A stretch of 64,000 nucleotides of DNA from Vicia villosa (taxonomy: Eukaryota > Streptophyta > Magnoliopsida > Fabales > Fabaceae), in contig NC_081185.1 of NCBI RefSeq assembly GCF_029867415.1, positions 117,159,987 to 117,223,986 of the forward strand, written 5' to 3'. The translations under genes were made by a program, and so were the position numbers. The notes beneath the pieces were generated by a model, which was given only the letters and a program-made list of their open reading frames with translations, had not been told where the DNA came from and made no database searches. Position 1 is the stretch's first letter. Each line of letters begins with the position of its first letter. Shown here piece by piece: positions 45,391-56,351 of the stretch.

Positions 45391-48132
45391 TTGGCGTGCA
45401 AGGTTCGCTCATTCGTCCTTGCCTTTTGTCGATCCATTTTCTTTTCTGTACCAACAATGTTTAGTAAAATGACCCCATTTTTCACCATTATAACACTACA
45501 TACCTTTCTTATCTTCTTTGTCCTTTCGATAGTTTTTGTAACACCCCAATTTACCCCGTCGAATAATAATAAAAATTAGAGTATGAAAATCACCATTCAA
45601 AATAATTCATCAAAATCATAATGTCACATTTTCTTCGTAATATAAACAATTGCTCATAACGATAACAGATACATAACACTTCCAAAATTAGGATGACCCG
45701 ATAACAACTAAATAGTCTTCAAAACATATTTTATTAAGCATAGGAAAATATTCATGATTCAAATGTACCAACAAAACATCTTGGTTCAACAACTGCAATC
45801 ATTAACATTAAACAAGTACTTCAATAGTCAAATAAAATTCAACGATAAATCAAAATAGCGGTCATCCCCCCGAGTGTTACGTAACAAAGCGATAACACTG
45901 ACTCGAACTACTTGAAGGTAACTTGTCTGCATTCTTGATTACCTGCACGTTACTAACATAGGGGTAACATTCAAACATAAGGGGTGAGATATCATACAAT
46001 ATAAATAAATGTATGATAATAAATATAGGAAATATAACTCAAGCATAATTCACCACTTCATAACACATTAGCATCATTAAACAACCAATTTGTCATTACA
46101 CCATCGTTATGAAAATGCAATGCAACTGACACTATGCAAATGCATGTGGTACCAACAGGGCATAAGCCCCCTTTGCAACTTATCCATTATTAGAAGCATC
46201 AACAATGCATAAGCCTTCTTCGCAATTTTGTCAATCCAGACCAACGTGTTTGCCAATCCAGGACATCGTAAAAATGCAATGTATGTTACTTCATAATGCA
46301 CCATAACAAAATGCAAAAACATCAACTAAACAACAATGAGGAATAACTTTCATCCCAATCGCCAATAATTAGTGGCAGCAACATCATCATCATCGTAAAA
46401 ATCTGCAATCTATAATTACATTGTTTTGGTAACATCGTCACACAACAACGTTCATACTTTGCATCATCACAAAATACCGGAAAACACGAATTTTGAAAAT
46501 ATTTGCAAACAGGTTTTCAATTTAATTTCATTGAATAGGAAATAATTTTAGCTTTTCGCAAGTTCAAATGGTGCGTCAAACAGACACCCGAGTCAAAAGT
46601 TATGGATTTTCAAAGTTTGTAAAAATCTGTCAGCTTCAGTAAGGTAACCGGTTACCTCAAATGATGTAACCGATTACATCCCCTACTTTGCCTCTGTTAT
46701 GCAATTTTTGAACTATGTAACCGGTTACATCAGTTACAGTAGCCAAAAATTTCATTTTATTACTATGTAACTGGTTACCTCAAATCATGTAACCGGTTAC
46801 TTCAGTTACACTAACCCAAAACCCCATTTTTATTAGGATGTAACTGGTTACCTTAAATCATGTAACCGGTTCATCATTGAACTAGAGCCAAAATCTTTAA
46901 TTTTTCTGCTACGAAACACCAATTCCACCAATTTCACAGAAATCACACATAAACCATAACATCATAAACACATTCAAAAACCCAATTATTCAGATAAACA
47001 TGGATATAAAATTATGGAACTTAATCTCTACCACACCCATCATCATACAAACCATTTGTAGAGTAAGAACCCCACCCTTACCTTGGATTAAAGGTTGCTC
47101 TAAGATTTCAATGGGATTGCCTTAACTCTTTGTTCTTCTCTCTTTCTACGTTCTTCCAAACTTCCCAATTCTAATACTTTTCCTAATTTTCTCTTATTTT
47201 ATTATTCTCAGTAATTTCTAATTCTAATAATGGGCTTAACTTCACACCCCACCATTACTACTATTAACACCTAAATAGACCCAAATGTTCACATTTTATT
47301 ATATTACTAATATTAATTAATTAACTTCTAACAAAATTACATAATCCTAAATAACTCTTAATTTTATCAAATAATTCACAAACATGCCATAAAATAATTA
47401 ATTAAATAATCAGACGTTACAGTTTCCTCCTCCTCTTTTCGAGGATTCAGAAGCTCTATCTTTGACCTGATGCTTGTGGGGATTAAACCAAGACTTCTTG
47501 CCCTGAGTCTTGTCAAACTTGCCTTTGAATTTGTTGGAACCACCATTCTTTTTCCATGACTGAGCATGCAGAACTTGTATCGAGTCTTGAACTCCTTTCC
47601 TTTCGACATTCCTATTCTCATGTGCTTCCAACGAACCAGCCAAATCTTTCAATTTTAGAATTTCAAGTTGATTGGGTTCTTGAATAGCTACGATAATGTG
47701 ATCAAAATGATAGGTCAACATTCGCATTACCTTCTCAACTATCATCTTATCAATTATGATTTCACCACAACCCTTCATGAGATGAACCAGTTTTTGGACC
47801 TTCAACATATATTTTGCAAATTTTTTCGTCTTCTCCCATCGACAATAATTCCTATTATCGACGCAAGGTCTGCAACTTGACAACCTTGACTTTTCACCTC
47901 CTTCATAATACTTGACCAGAATATCCCATGCCTCTTTCTTTGTTTTAGCATGAGAGATTCCATTGAAGTTAGCAGCATCGACTGTTGCCTGAATGCAATA
48001 AGCAGCCTTGCAATCTTTCTTCTTGACTTTGTTATGGACAGTTTTATGTGCTTCGGTTGCATTTGCAGCTAGTGTAGGAACGTCTTCGATAAACACTTCT
48101 AGAGTATCATGGAAGCTAAACAAGGATTGCAT
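45391..48132 (-). pseudogene. Copia gag, interrupted by a solo LTR
   Basis: The upstream part (47422-48132) has UBN2-type gag features (AAYCIQATVDAANFNGISHA, then KTKKEAWDILVKYYEGG; later MIVEKVMRMLTYHFDHIIVA). The zinc-knuckle part (CYNGEKWGHFTKHCWY, first position pairs altered) lies at 45415-45536 on the other side of the inserted LTR. The two halves are in frame across the insertion. Some stops are visible in the knuckle part. Confidence 0.85.
45537..47421 (+). mobile_element. Solo LTR of the TGTAACACCCC family (1885 bp)
   Basis: It starts TGTAACACCCCAATTTACCC and ends CAGACGTTACA. The flanks GTTTT (45532-45536) and GTTTC (47422-47426) agree at 4 of 5. It inserted into the Copia gag. Its middle carries a cluster of GTAACCGGTTAC-type palindromes (46644-46871). 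The truncated copy at 20821-22000 belongs to the same family. Confidence 0.88.
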
Positions 48133-48556
48133 CTATTTTTTAATCGGATCCAGTTTTTGTCGTCAAGCATTGGAAGAGAATTTGGATTGCTCTTATCACC
48201 AGTCATCTTCACAACGGTTGATTCACTTGCCCTAGAAACACCATCTCTGACGTGAAGTTCCTTGAAAACCCGATCAAGAACAATAATCAGAAGTTCTGGA
48301 TATCAATTTGTTAGTGCGTGAAGCACTTTTAGTGAGAGGAGAGAAAGATAGAAAATAAATAAGGATTTATATTCACTTGAATTGTAATAGTGTGTACAAA
48401 TAATGATATATACTATGACTATTTATATACAATCCTCATTGGACTTGGGCTAACACAACTTAGATTATATTTGATATTATTATATTAGATTATATCGAAT
48501 ATTATATCTAATATCTAATATCTTAATAATATATCAATCTCAATAATATCTCAACA

Positions 48557-49188
48557 GTTATGTTATCAATAAGAAGAGATTTTATTATGTTGAGAAAAAT
48601 CCAAAAATAGAACATTAGTTTTGGATTGTCTGAAAATTGGAGAATTTCAAAAGCTCTTTTATAATCTATCTCACATAAATTGTGGTAGAAAAGTTATCTA
48701 ATTTTAATGAATTTTAAAAGAGATTATGAAATAAGAGCAAAATAGAAGAGACATGACAAAATATGATATATTCTTATTTATAGCATGGTTTTGGTTTTTT
48801 GAAGAGTTAAAAATATTTTTAAAGATGTAAAATTGATTCTGGAGTGATTCTAAGGTATTTGTTTTTTTAAGTATAATTAGTTCTACTTGAAACTAAAATG
48901 TGTAGCTTTTGAATTTAAATATAATTTTTATTAGGGATGACAAAAAAATATGTACCTACGGATAAACTCTATCACAAATATGGAACAAACAATTTAATGA
49001 ATATTAATGGATAAAATAAATAAATATTTAAATACCTTTTTATTTATGGATACAAATGTGAGTTTAATAATATTCATGCCAGCGAATATTTGTATTCGTT
49101 AATAAATTATAAAAACTATTTAAATATCATTAGTTTATTATACCTTATATTTTCATCTTCTAAAAAAACTTCTTTATATATATATAAG
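48557..49188. other. AT-rich intergenic region
   Basis: Nothing recognisable. Confidence 0.4.
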
Positions 49189-49703
<515 letters not shown>

Positions 49704-49829
49704 AACCAGAAGTGTAACGGCAGAAGCAGGATCGGAAATTTAAGTAATTTAGAGGAATTGGGTAGATTGAAGACAGAGCATATATAAAAATTTTGTTATA
49801 TTATTAAAATTGCGTGCTTACAAAAGAAA

Positions 49830-49860
49830 GGAAACTCCCTTTTTATAGGGATACAAAGGC
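49830..49860 (-). promoter_or_regulatory. Candidate TATA box downstream of the pararetrovirus-like frame
   Basis: On the minus strand CCCTATAAAAAGGGAG (TATAAAA at about 49847-49841) lies ~390 bp after the last coding sequence (50228). It is followed by TTTCCTTTCTTTTGTAAGC. In caulimovirids the genome-length promoter follows the last gene, so position and motif are suggestive. A poly(A) signal was not identified. Confidence 0.4.
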
Positions 49861-50227
49861 TTACTATTTAAGCCGGTAAGAGCTACCTATGATAGCCGGT
49901 TACAACAAACAAAGATGAATTATTAATGTCGGGTACACATTGGGCCCCATCATCACAATAATAATTCACAAAAAAAAACAAACTTTCTTACAAAAAGCAG
50001 AAAATATTCTTTCACTATTCCAAGAAAAAATGCATGCATGGGCCAAGAAAATATGCTTGCATGAGTCTTCTTCCAAGATAAGATTCTTTCTTATCTTTGC
50101 TTTTGTCTTTGGCATCATTTTTTCCAGTAAGATAAGATTCTTAACTTTTGGAATTATTTATTGCTTTTTGAAATGGTAGACAAGATAAGATTCTCTCTTG
50201 TCCATTTCTCTTTGTCTTGAGATTCTA

Positions 50228-50954
50228 TTATCTCTTTGCTTTGTCTTTTGCTTTCTGGGTCATAGATTGAACCATTGCATCCCAAAAATCTTCAGCAGTA
50301 GGGTCCTCTGCTTGGGCTTCTCCTGCTAAACAATCAAAGTTGTTGGAATCCATTGATCCCATAGAAGAGCTAGTCTTCATAGATGAATTCTCATCTTTTG
50401 ATGCTTTAGTTGGAAAAGTGGAGAAGAATTGGTTTTTCATATGGTCCAAAGTTCTAACCATAATTTCTTCTTCCGATTCATTGGGATATTTTCTCTAGAA
50501 GAAGTTCTCGAAATTTCCCATAGACATTTGTTGGGAGCTTTGCTCTTTGACTTTATTATTTTGATCTTCAGTTATAGCTGCTTGAATCAAAATAATTTTA
50601 TTCTGTATTTCTTCAGAGCTCATCTTGTTCCACCATTTATAGAAGAAATTTCTTTCTAAAACGGGTATGTTGAATTTATCTTGAGATATGGTGATAGACC
50701 ATCTCCATATCCAAGGAATCTGAAATTTGGTAAAGAACCAAAATGGACATTGTCTTGTGATTAAATTATCAGATAAAATATTTACAATAAGTGGACTATT
50801 ATCACACCAGGGATTGTAAAGATCAAGTAATTCTTTGGGTAATATTTCCAAAGACGGACCAAATTTAGTCCACCATTCGTAAAACCAATTTGGTACGGGT
50901 TTATTAATCATTTCTGGATTAATAGAGAAAAACCAAGAATGCTTGTTCTTAGGA
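50228..50954 (-). pseudogene. Pararetrovirus-like polyprotein, C-terminal end
   Basis: Left of the Copia insertion the W-rich region continues (e.g. PVPNWFYEWWTKFGPSLEIL and FFTKFQIPWIWRWSITI) to a stop at 50495-50497. The same frame reopens immediately and runs to 50228 with an acidic end (AEDPTAEDFWDAMVQS), so a single stop separates them. Function of this region is not known to me. Confidence 0.7.
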
Positions 50955-51451
50955 TGTGAGATATTGGATCGAACTCTAGTATTGTCGAAGGGTAGCTTCT
51001 TGGTTCGACAGTTCGACAGAGTTAAGCATGAAGTCGAAGGATTGTTCACATGCTGGTGTCGAAGTGTGCATGCTGTAGTCGAAGATGGGTCTAGCATGCA
51101 GATGTCGAAGATGCTAGGGTTGTTAGCATGTTAAATTAGGTTTTAGTGTTTAAACCCTAATTTGTTAAGTTAGCTTGTTTATTAAGTTGGCTTGTGTAAT
51201 GGGCCTTGCTGAAAAAGCCCATTAGTTAGTATGTTAGGTTTTATTATAAATAGCATACTAGTCTCTCATCATTGCTAAGCTGCAAATCCTAATTTAGGGT
51301 GAGAGAGGTTATTTGTTATTCTTGTAAACTTGTAATCTTGTTTTAAGAGAAAGTGAAAGAATAGCAGTTATAACCAATTCTTGTGTTCCTGTTCTTCTTA
51401 TCCTCTCTAATTCCCTATTATACTTTGTTATTGGTATCGTTTTACACAACA
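50955..51451 (+). repeat. 5' LTR of the young Copia
   Basis: 497 bp. It contains frequent TCGAAG/TTCGAC motifs in its first 170 bp and a TATAAATAGC (51245-51254) that could be the TATA box. Identical to the 3' LTR except for one base. Confidence 0.97.
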
Positions 51452-51475
51452 ATTGGTGCGGTGAGCCTGGAGAAG

Positions 51476-54400
51476 ATGCCTTCAACAAAGTATGAGATTG
51501 AAAAGTTCACCGGAGTGAATGATTTCGGTCTGTGGCGCTTGAAGATGAAAGCCCTACTGGTTCAGCAGGGTTGTCTGGAAGCGTTGAAGGGAGAGGCAGC
51601 CATGAATGCTGCATTAACGGCAGCGGAGAAGACAACTATGATAGAGAAAGCACACAGCGCAATTCTGTTGAGCCTTGGTGATAAGGTTCTACGACAGGTA
51701 TCAAAGGAGACGACGGCATCAGGGTTATGGGCGAAACTTAAAAGTTTGTATATGACCAAATCGCTGGTAAATCGACTCTACCTGAAGCAGGCTTTGTATT
51801 CATTCAAGATGGTTGAAGACAAAGTGTTGGCTGAGCAGTTGGATATGTTCAACAAGCTGATTCTTGATTTTGAAAATATCGATGTAAAGATTGATGATGA
51901 AGATCAAGCACTGTTACTATTGTGCGCTTTGCCTCGATCACATGCTCACTTCAAAGAAACTCTCTTGTATGGAAGGGAGTCCCTGACCTTTGAAGAAGTT
52001 CAATCAGCCCTATATTCAAAGGACCTGAACGAACGAAAGGAGCATAAACCTTCGACTGTTGGTGAAGGTTTGGCCGTTAAAGGAAAATTCTTGCGAAAGA
52101 ATGGTAAGTTCGACAAGAAGGGCAAAAGCCAGTCGAAGTCTTACAATGGCGAAGCATCTGGCATTCGATGCTATCATTGTAAGAAGGAGGGTCACACAAG
52201 AAAGGTGTGCCCTGAACGCCTGAAAGATCATGGAGGTAAGGATAATGGCAATGCAGCCATTGTTCAAGATGATTTCGAATCATCTGATGTTCTTGTGGTT
52301 TCAAGCAGTGACTCGAGAAGAGAGTGGATTATGGATTCAGTTTGCACTTGGCACATGACTCCAAACAAAGACTTGTTCGAGGAATTATGTGATCAAGATG
52401 GTGGATCAGTATTGCTGGGAAACAACAAGGCTTGCAAGATTGCAGGTGTTGGATCTGTGAGATTCAAGCTCCATGATGAGTCAATAAGGTTGTTGACTAA
52501 AGTCAGGTATGTTCCTGATTTGAAGAGAAATTTTCTTTCTCTTGGTGAATTCGATAAGAAAGGATATGTTTTCCAAGGAGAGAAAAGTATCCTAAGGGTC
52601 ATGAAGGGGTCGAAGGAAGTCTTGAGAGGCGTGAAGAAACAAGGCTTGTATACCCTTGAGGCTGAAGTTGTAAGTGGTTCGACAAATGTTGCATCCACGA
52701 AACCTTTGTCGAAAACAGAAATCTGGCACATGAGATTGGGCCATGTCAGTGAAAGGGGTCTGGTCGAATTAGGGAAACAAAATCTGCTTGGTGGAGACAA
52801 AGTCGAAAAGCTGAAGTTTTGTGAACCCTGTGTACTTGGAAAATCTTGCAGAGTGAAGTTCAACAAAGGCAAACAAAGAACACATGGATCCCTTGATTAC
52901 ATCCATGCTGATCTTTGGGGGCCTGCAAGGTGTCCATCACATTCAGGAGCAAGGTATTTTCTATCCATAGTAGATGATTATTCCAGAAAATTATGGGTAT
53001 TCATCCAGAAGACTAAGGATGAAACTTTTGAGAATTTCAAAAGTTGGAAGACTCTGGTTGAAAATCAGACTGGCAGAAAGGTCAAGAGGTTGAGAACCGA
53101 CAATGGCCTTGAATTTTGCAATGAGGCATTCGACAGTTTTTGTGCTGCCTCTGGTATTGCAAGGCATAGAACTACTGCAGGTACTCCACAGCAAAATGGT
53201 TTGGCTGAAAGGTTTAATCGAACTATTTTGGAGAGAGTCAGATGCATGTTGACTAGTGCGGGGTTAACAAAGGTGTTCTGGGCTGAGGCTGTTTCGACAG
53301 CAACATATCTGATAAACAGATGTCCTTCGACAGCGTTAGATATGAAGACACCTGAAGAAGTTTGGTCGGGACATCCACCAGATCTCGACAAACTGAGAGT
53401 ATTTGGCTGCGTAGCCTATGCTCACATTAGGCAAGACAAGGTCGAACCTAGAGCTCTAAAATGCATGTTCATGGGATACCCTGAAGGAGTCAAAGCTTAT
53501 AGGCTATGGTGCCTAGAGTCAGGTCACAGGAGGTGTATCACCAGTCGAGATGTAGTTTTCAATGAAGCTGAAATGGCTTTTAAGAAAACTGATGATGTTG
53601 GTCGAAGTACAGAAACATCTGACGAAGAGCTGGAACAGGTAGAGATTCCTGTTGAGGTGGAGCATGTTGATGCTGAATTGCATATCCCAGATGAAGTCGA
53701 AGAAGAAGCAGAAGATGCTGATGTTGAGGAAACTGACGATGACTACCTATTATCGAGAGATAGGTCGAGAAGAGTCATCAAGCCACCTCAGAGACTTGGA
53801 TATGCAGATCTTATAGCTTATGCCTTAATCTCTGCAAGTGAGGTTCTAGACGAAGAACCTAGAGACTATAAGGAAGTTATGAGGAGTCGAAATAAGACTG
53901 AATGGCTGAAGGCCATGGATGATGAGATGAAATCTCTTCATGATAATCATACTTGGGAACTGATCAAGAAACCTGTTGGGGCAAGGTTAGTCAGCTGTAA
54001 ATGGATTTTCAAAGTTAAGGAAGGAATTGAAGGAGTGACGTCGAAAAGATACAAGGCAAGGTTAGTTGCAAGGGGTTTCACTCAGAAAGAAGGTGTCGAC
54101 TTCAATGATGTGTTTTCTCCTGTTGTGAAGCATAGGTCCATTCGAATGTTGCTTGCCATGGTGGCACAGTTCGATCTTGAACTGGAACAGATGGATGTGA
54201 AGACTGCGTTCTTGTATGGTGATCTAGATGAAACGATCCTGATGAGGCAACCTGAAGGGTATGTCGAAAAGGGGAAGGAAGATTATGTGTGCAAGTTAAA
54301 GAGATCTTTGTATGGGTTGAAACAATCTCCTCGACAGTGGAATAGAAGATTCGACAAGTTCATGGCACGCATAAGTTTCATTAGAAGTCAGTTCGACCAC

Positions 54401-55435
54401 TGCGTTTACTTCAGATTTCGACCTGGTAATTCATTTGTTATTTTGTTGCTTTATGTGGATGATATTCTCATAGCAAGCAACAGTGTCGAAGATGTGATGA
54501 GGGTGAAGGCTGAACTCAATAAGGAGTTCGATATGAAGGATCTGGGAGCTGCTTCCAGGATTCTTGGAATTGACATTCGAAGAGATAGAAAGAAGTCAAA
54601 GTTATGCCTATCTCAAGAGGCATATCTACGGAAGATTCTTGAAAAGTTTGGTATGTCGAATTCGAAGCCAGTTGTGACTCCAACAAACCCTCAATTCAAG
54701 CTGAGTATTGATCAGTGTCCCAGTACTGATGTCGAAAGAGCCTATATGAATAGCATCCCATATGCTAATATAGTTGGTTCTTTGATGTATGCTATGGTCT
54801 GTACTAGACCCGACATAGCATACGCAGTAAGTCTTGTAAACAGGTACATGGCGAATCCTGGAAAGGCTCACTGGCAAGCATTGAAGTGGATTTTAAGGTA
54901 CATAAATGGATCTCTAAACAGAGTCTTAATTTATGGTGGAGCCTTGGGTGAAGATAGTAAAGCACCAATAGAAGGATATGTCGACTCTGATTATGCAGGT
55001 TGTATGGATTCTAGAAAGTCTATTTCTGGATATGTTTTCACTATGTTTGGCACAGCAATTAGTTGGAAAGCAACTCTTCAGAAGGTTGTTGCTCTATCAA
55101 CCACTGAAGCGGAATATATTGCTCTCACTGAAGCTGTGAAAGAAGCATTGTGGCTTGAAGGTTTTGCGAAGGAGCTGAAACTTCAAGGTCGAGGTATCAC
55201 TGTTAAATGTGATAGTCAAAGTGCAATACACCTGTCGAAGAATTCAGCCTATCATGAGCGAACTAAGCACATTGATGTGAGGCTGCATTTCGTCAGAGGA
55301 GTAATCGAGCGTGGAGAAGTCCAAGTGCTGAAGGTTTCGACTGAAGACAATGCTGCTGATATGATCACCAAGACATTGCCAAGTTGCAAGTTTTTCCACT
55401 GTATGCAGTTGATAAAGCTGCATGAAGAAAGCTAG
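51476..55435 (+). CDS. Copia gag-pol polyprotein, 1319 aa, uninterrupted
   Basis: The chosen start is ATG 51476 (MPSTKYEIEKFTGVNDFGLW), 25 bp after the LTR; the frame is open upstream but lies in the LTR. Order: gag (UBN2), zinc knuckle CYHCKKEGHTRKVCP, protease region WIMDSVCTWHMTP, GAG-pre-integrase HMRLGHVSERGL, integrase (HADLWGP, SIVDDYSRKLWVF, RTDNGLEF, QQNGLAERFNRT), RT (LEQMDVKTAFLYGDLDE, YGLKQSPRQW, LLYVDDILIAS) and RNase H (YVDSDYAGCMDSRKSISGY, ALSTTEAEYIALTEA, DSQSAIHLSKN). The protease signature is DSV where the family has DSG (GTT at 52340-52342). The integrase has RTDNGLEF instead of the usual RTDNGGEF. RT style suggests the Tork/TAR group. Confidence 0.96.
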   Translation: MPSTKYEIEKFTGVNDFGLWRLKMKALLVQQGCLEALKGEAAMNAALTAAEKTTMIEKAHSAILLSLGDKVLRQVSKETTASGLWAKLKSLYMTKSLVNRLYLKQALYSFKMVEDKVLAEQLDMFNKLILDFENIDVKIDDEDQALLLLCALPRSHAHFKETLLYGRESLTFEEVQSALYSKDLNERKEHKPSTVGEGLAVKGKFLRKNGKFDKKGKSQSKSYNGEASGIRCYHCKKEGHTRKVCPERLKDHGGKDNGNAAIVQDDFESSDVLVVSSSDSRREWIMDSVCTWHMTPNKDLFEELCDQDGGSVLLGNNKACKIAGVGSVRFKLHDESIRLLTKVRYVPDLKRNFLSLGEFDKKGYVFQGEKSILRVMKGSKEVLRGVKKQGLYTLEAEVVSGSTNVASTKPLSKTEIWHMRLGHVSERGLVELGKQNLLGGDKVEKLKFCEPCVLGKSCRVKFNKGKQRTHGSLDYIHADLWGPARCPSHSGARYFLSIVDDYSRKLWVFIQKTKDETFENFKSWKTLVENQTGRKVKRLRTDNGLEFCNEAFDSFCAASGIARHRTTAGTPQQNGLAERFNRTILERVRCMLTSAGLTKVFWAEAVSTATYLINRCPSTALDMKTPEEVWSGHPPDLDKLRVFGCVAYAHIRQDKVEPRALKCMFMGYPEGVKAYRLWCLESGHRRCITSRDVVFNEAEMAFKKTDDVGRSTETSDEELEQVEIPVEVEHVDAELHIPDEVEEEAEDADVEETDDDYLLSRDRSRRVIKPPQRLGYADLIAYALISASEVLDEEPRDYKEVMRSRNKTEWLKAMDDEMKSLHDNHTWELIKKPVGARLVSCKWIFKVKEGIEGVTSKRYKARLVARGFTQKEGVDFNDVFSPVVKHRSIRMLLAMVAQFDLELEQMDVKTAFLYGDLDETILMRQPEGYVEKGKEDYVCKLKRSLYGLKQSPRQWNRRFDKFMARISFIRSQFDHCVYFRFRPGNSFVILLLYVDDILIASNSVEDVMRVKAELNKEFDMKDLGAASRILGIDIRRDRKKSKLCLSQEAYLRKILEKFGMSNSKPVVTPTNPQFKLSIDQCPSTDVERAYMNSIPYANIVGSLMYAMVCTRPDIAYAVSLVNRYMANPGKAHWQALKWILRYINGSLNRVLIYGGALGEDSKAPIEGYVDSDYAGCMDSRKSISGYVFTMFGTAISWKATLQKVVALSTTEAEYIALTEAVKEALWLEGFAKELKLQGRGITVKCDSQSAIHLSKNSAYHERTKHIDVRLHFVRGVIERGEVQVLKVSTEDNAADMITKTLPSCKFFHCMQLIKLHEES

Positions 55436-55477
55436 TTTGTTCCTTGACGTTGTAGAGTTAGGTCCAAGGTGGAGATT

Positions 55478-55974
55478 TGTGAGATATTGGATCGAACTCT
55501 AGTATTGTCGAAGGGTAGCTTCTTGGTTCGACAGTTCGACAGAGTTAAGCATGAAGTCGAAGGATTGTTCACATGCTGGTGTCGAAGTGTGCATGCTGTA
55601 GTCGAAGATGGGTCTAGCATGCAGATGTCGAAGATGCTAGGGTTGTTAGCATGTTAAATTAGGTTTTAGTGTTTACACCCTAATTTGTTAAGTTAGCTTG
55701 TTTATTAAGTTGGCTTGTGTAATGGGCCTTGCTGAAAAAGCCCATTAGTTAGTATGTTAGGTTTTATTATAAATAGCATACTAGTCTCTCATCATTGCTA
55801 AGCTGCAAATCCTAATTTAGGGTGAGAGAGGTTATTTGTTATTCTTGTAAACTTGTAATCTTGTTTTAAGAGAAAGTGAAAGAATAGCAGTTATAACCAA
55901 TTCTTGTGTTCCTGTTCTTCTTATCCTCTCTAATTCCCTATTATACTTTGTTATTGGTATCGTTTTACACAACA
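55478..55974 (+). repeat. 3' LTR of the young Copia
   Basis: 497 bp; differs from the 5' LTR by one base (55676). Confidence 0.97.
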
Positions 55975-55979
55975 TAGGA

Positions 55980-56351
55980 TTTTGATAATAAAAAGCTTGA
56001 GTAAAAGCTTGGACATAGTCCCAGTAATTAAAGTAGATATACTTTCCTTCAGCAATTCTTATTGCTTTTTCGCCATTTGGGTTAAGACCCCATTCTCTTG
56101 GTAACAAGATTTTATTAATATGGCATTTACTGAAGTTTATAAAACTTTCAGGATTATTGTTCTGGTAGTGGTGAGTAATTGTTACCGATTCGGTAACAGT
56201 CAAAAGAATCTCTAGGTGAGGCCTAGATTTTCCATGAAGACCTGGATATCCTCTCGATTTGAGGTATCTCGTTTTGATAGACCATCCATCATTTGGATTT
56301 ATCTTAATATCTTCTTCATCAACATACATGATTTTTTCTGTTACTGGATTT
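55980..56351 (-). pseudogene. Pararetrovirus-like polyprotein, middle of the C-terminal region
   Basis: A frame between the Copia and the solo LTR, with DEEDIKINPNDGWSIKTRYL, HLEILLTVTESVTITHHYQN and YIYFNYWDYVQAFTQAFYYQ. It is continuous with the parts on either side once the insertions are discounted. No known domain recognised. Confidence 0.65.

Larger units (their letters stand above)
44288..48556 (-). mobile_element. Internally deleted Copia element, split by a solo LTR
   Basis: LTRs lie at 48309-48556 (5' LTR of the minus-strand element) and 44288-44532 (3' LTR). They share most of their sequence, e.g. ttgaattgtaatagtgtgtacaaataatga and the terminal atctcaaca. Gag lies next to the 5' LTR and a fragment of RT/RNase H next to the 3' LTR; protease, integrase and most of RT are missing. 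A purine tract (gggggagta on the minus strand) precedes the 3' LTR. I found no matching 5-bp target duplication at the outer ends. Confidence 0.85.
50955..55974 (+). mobile_element. Full-length young Copia retrotransposon
   Basis: The LTRs 50955-51451 and 55478-55974 are both 497 bp, starting TGTGAGATATTGG and ending TTTACACAACA. I found one difference between them (A at 51153, C at 55676). The perfect 5-bp duplication TAGGA lies at 50950-50954 and 55975-55979. The primer site starts TGGTGCGGTGAGCC at 51453, not the common initiator-Met type. A purine-rich tract (aaggtggagatt) precedes the 3' LTR. One uninterrupted polyprotein lies between. It interrupts the pararetrovirus-like frame. Confidence 0.97.

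Noticed and set aside
53065..53391. Minus-strand frames of 60-160 codons within 51562-54877
   Set aside because: They are antisense shadows of the intact Copia polyprotein.
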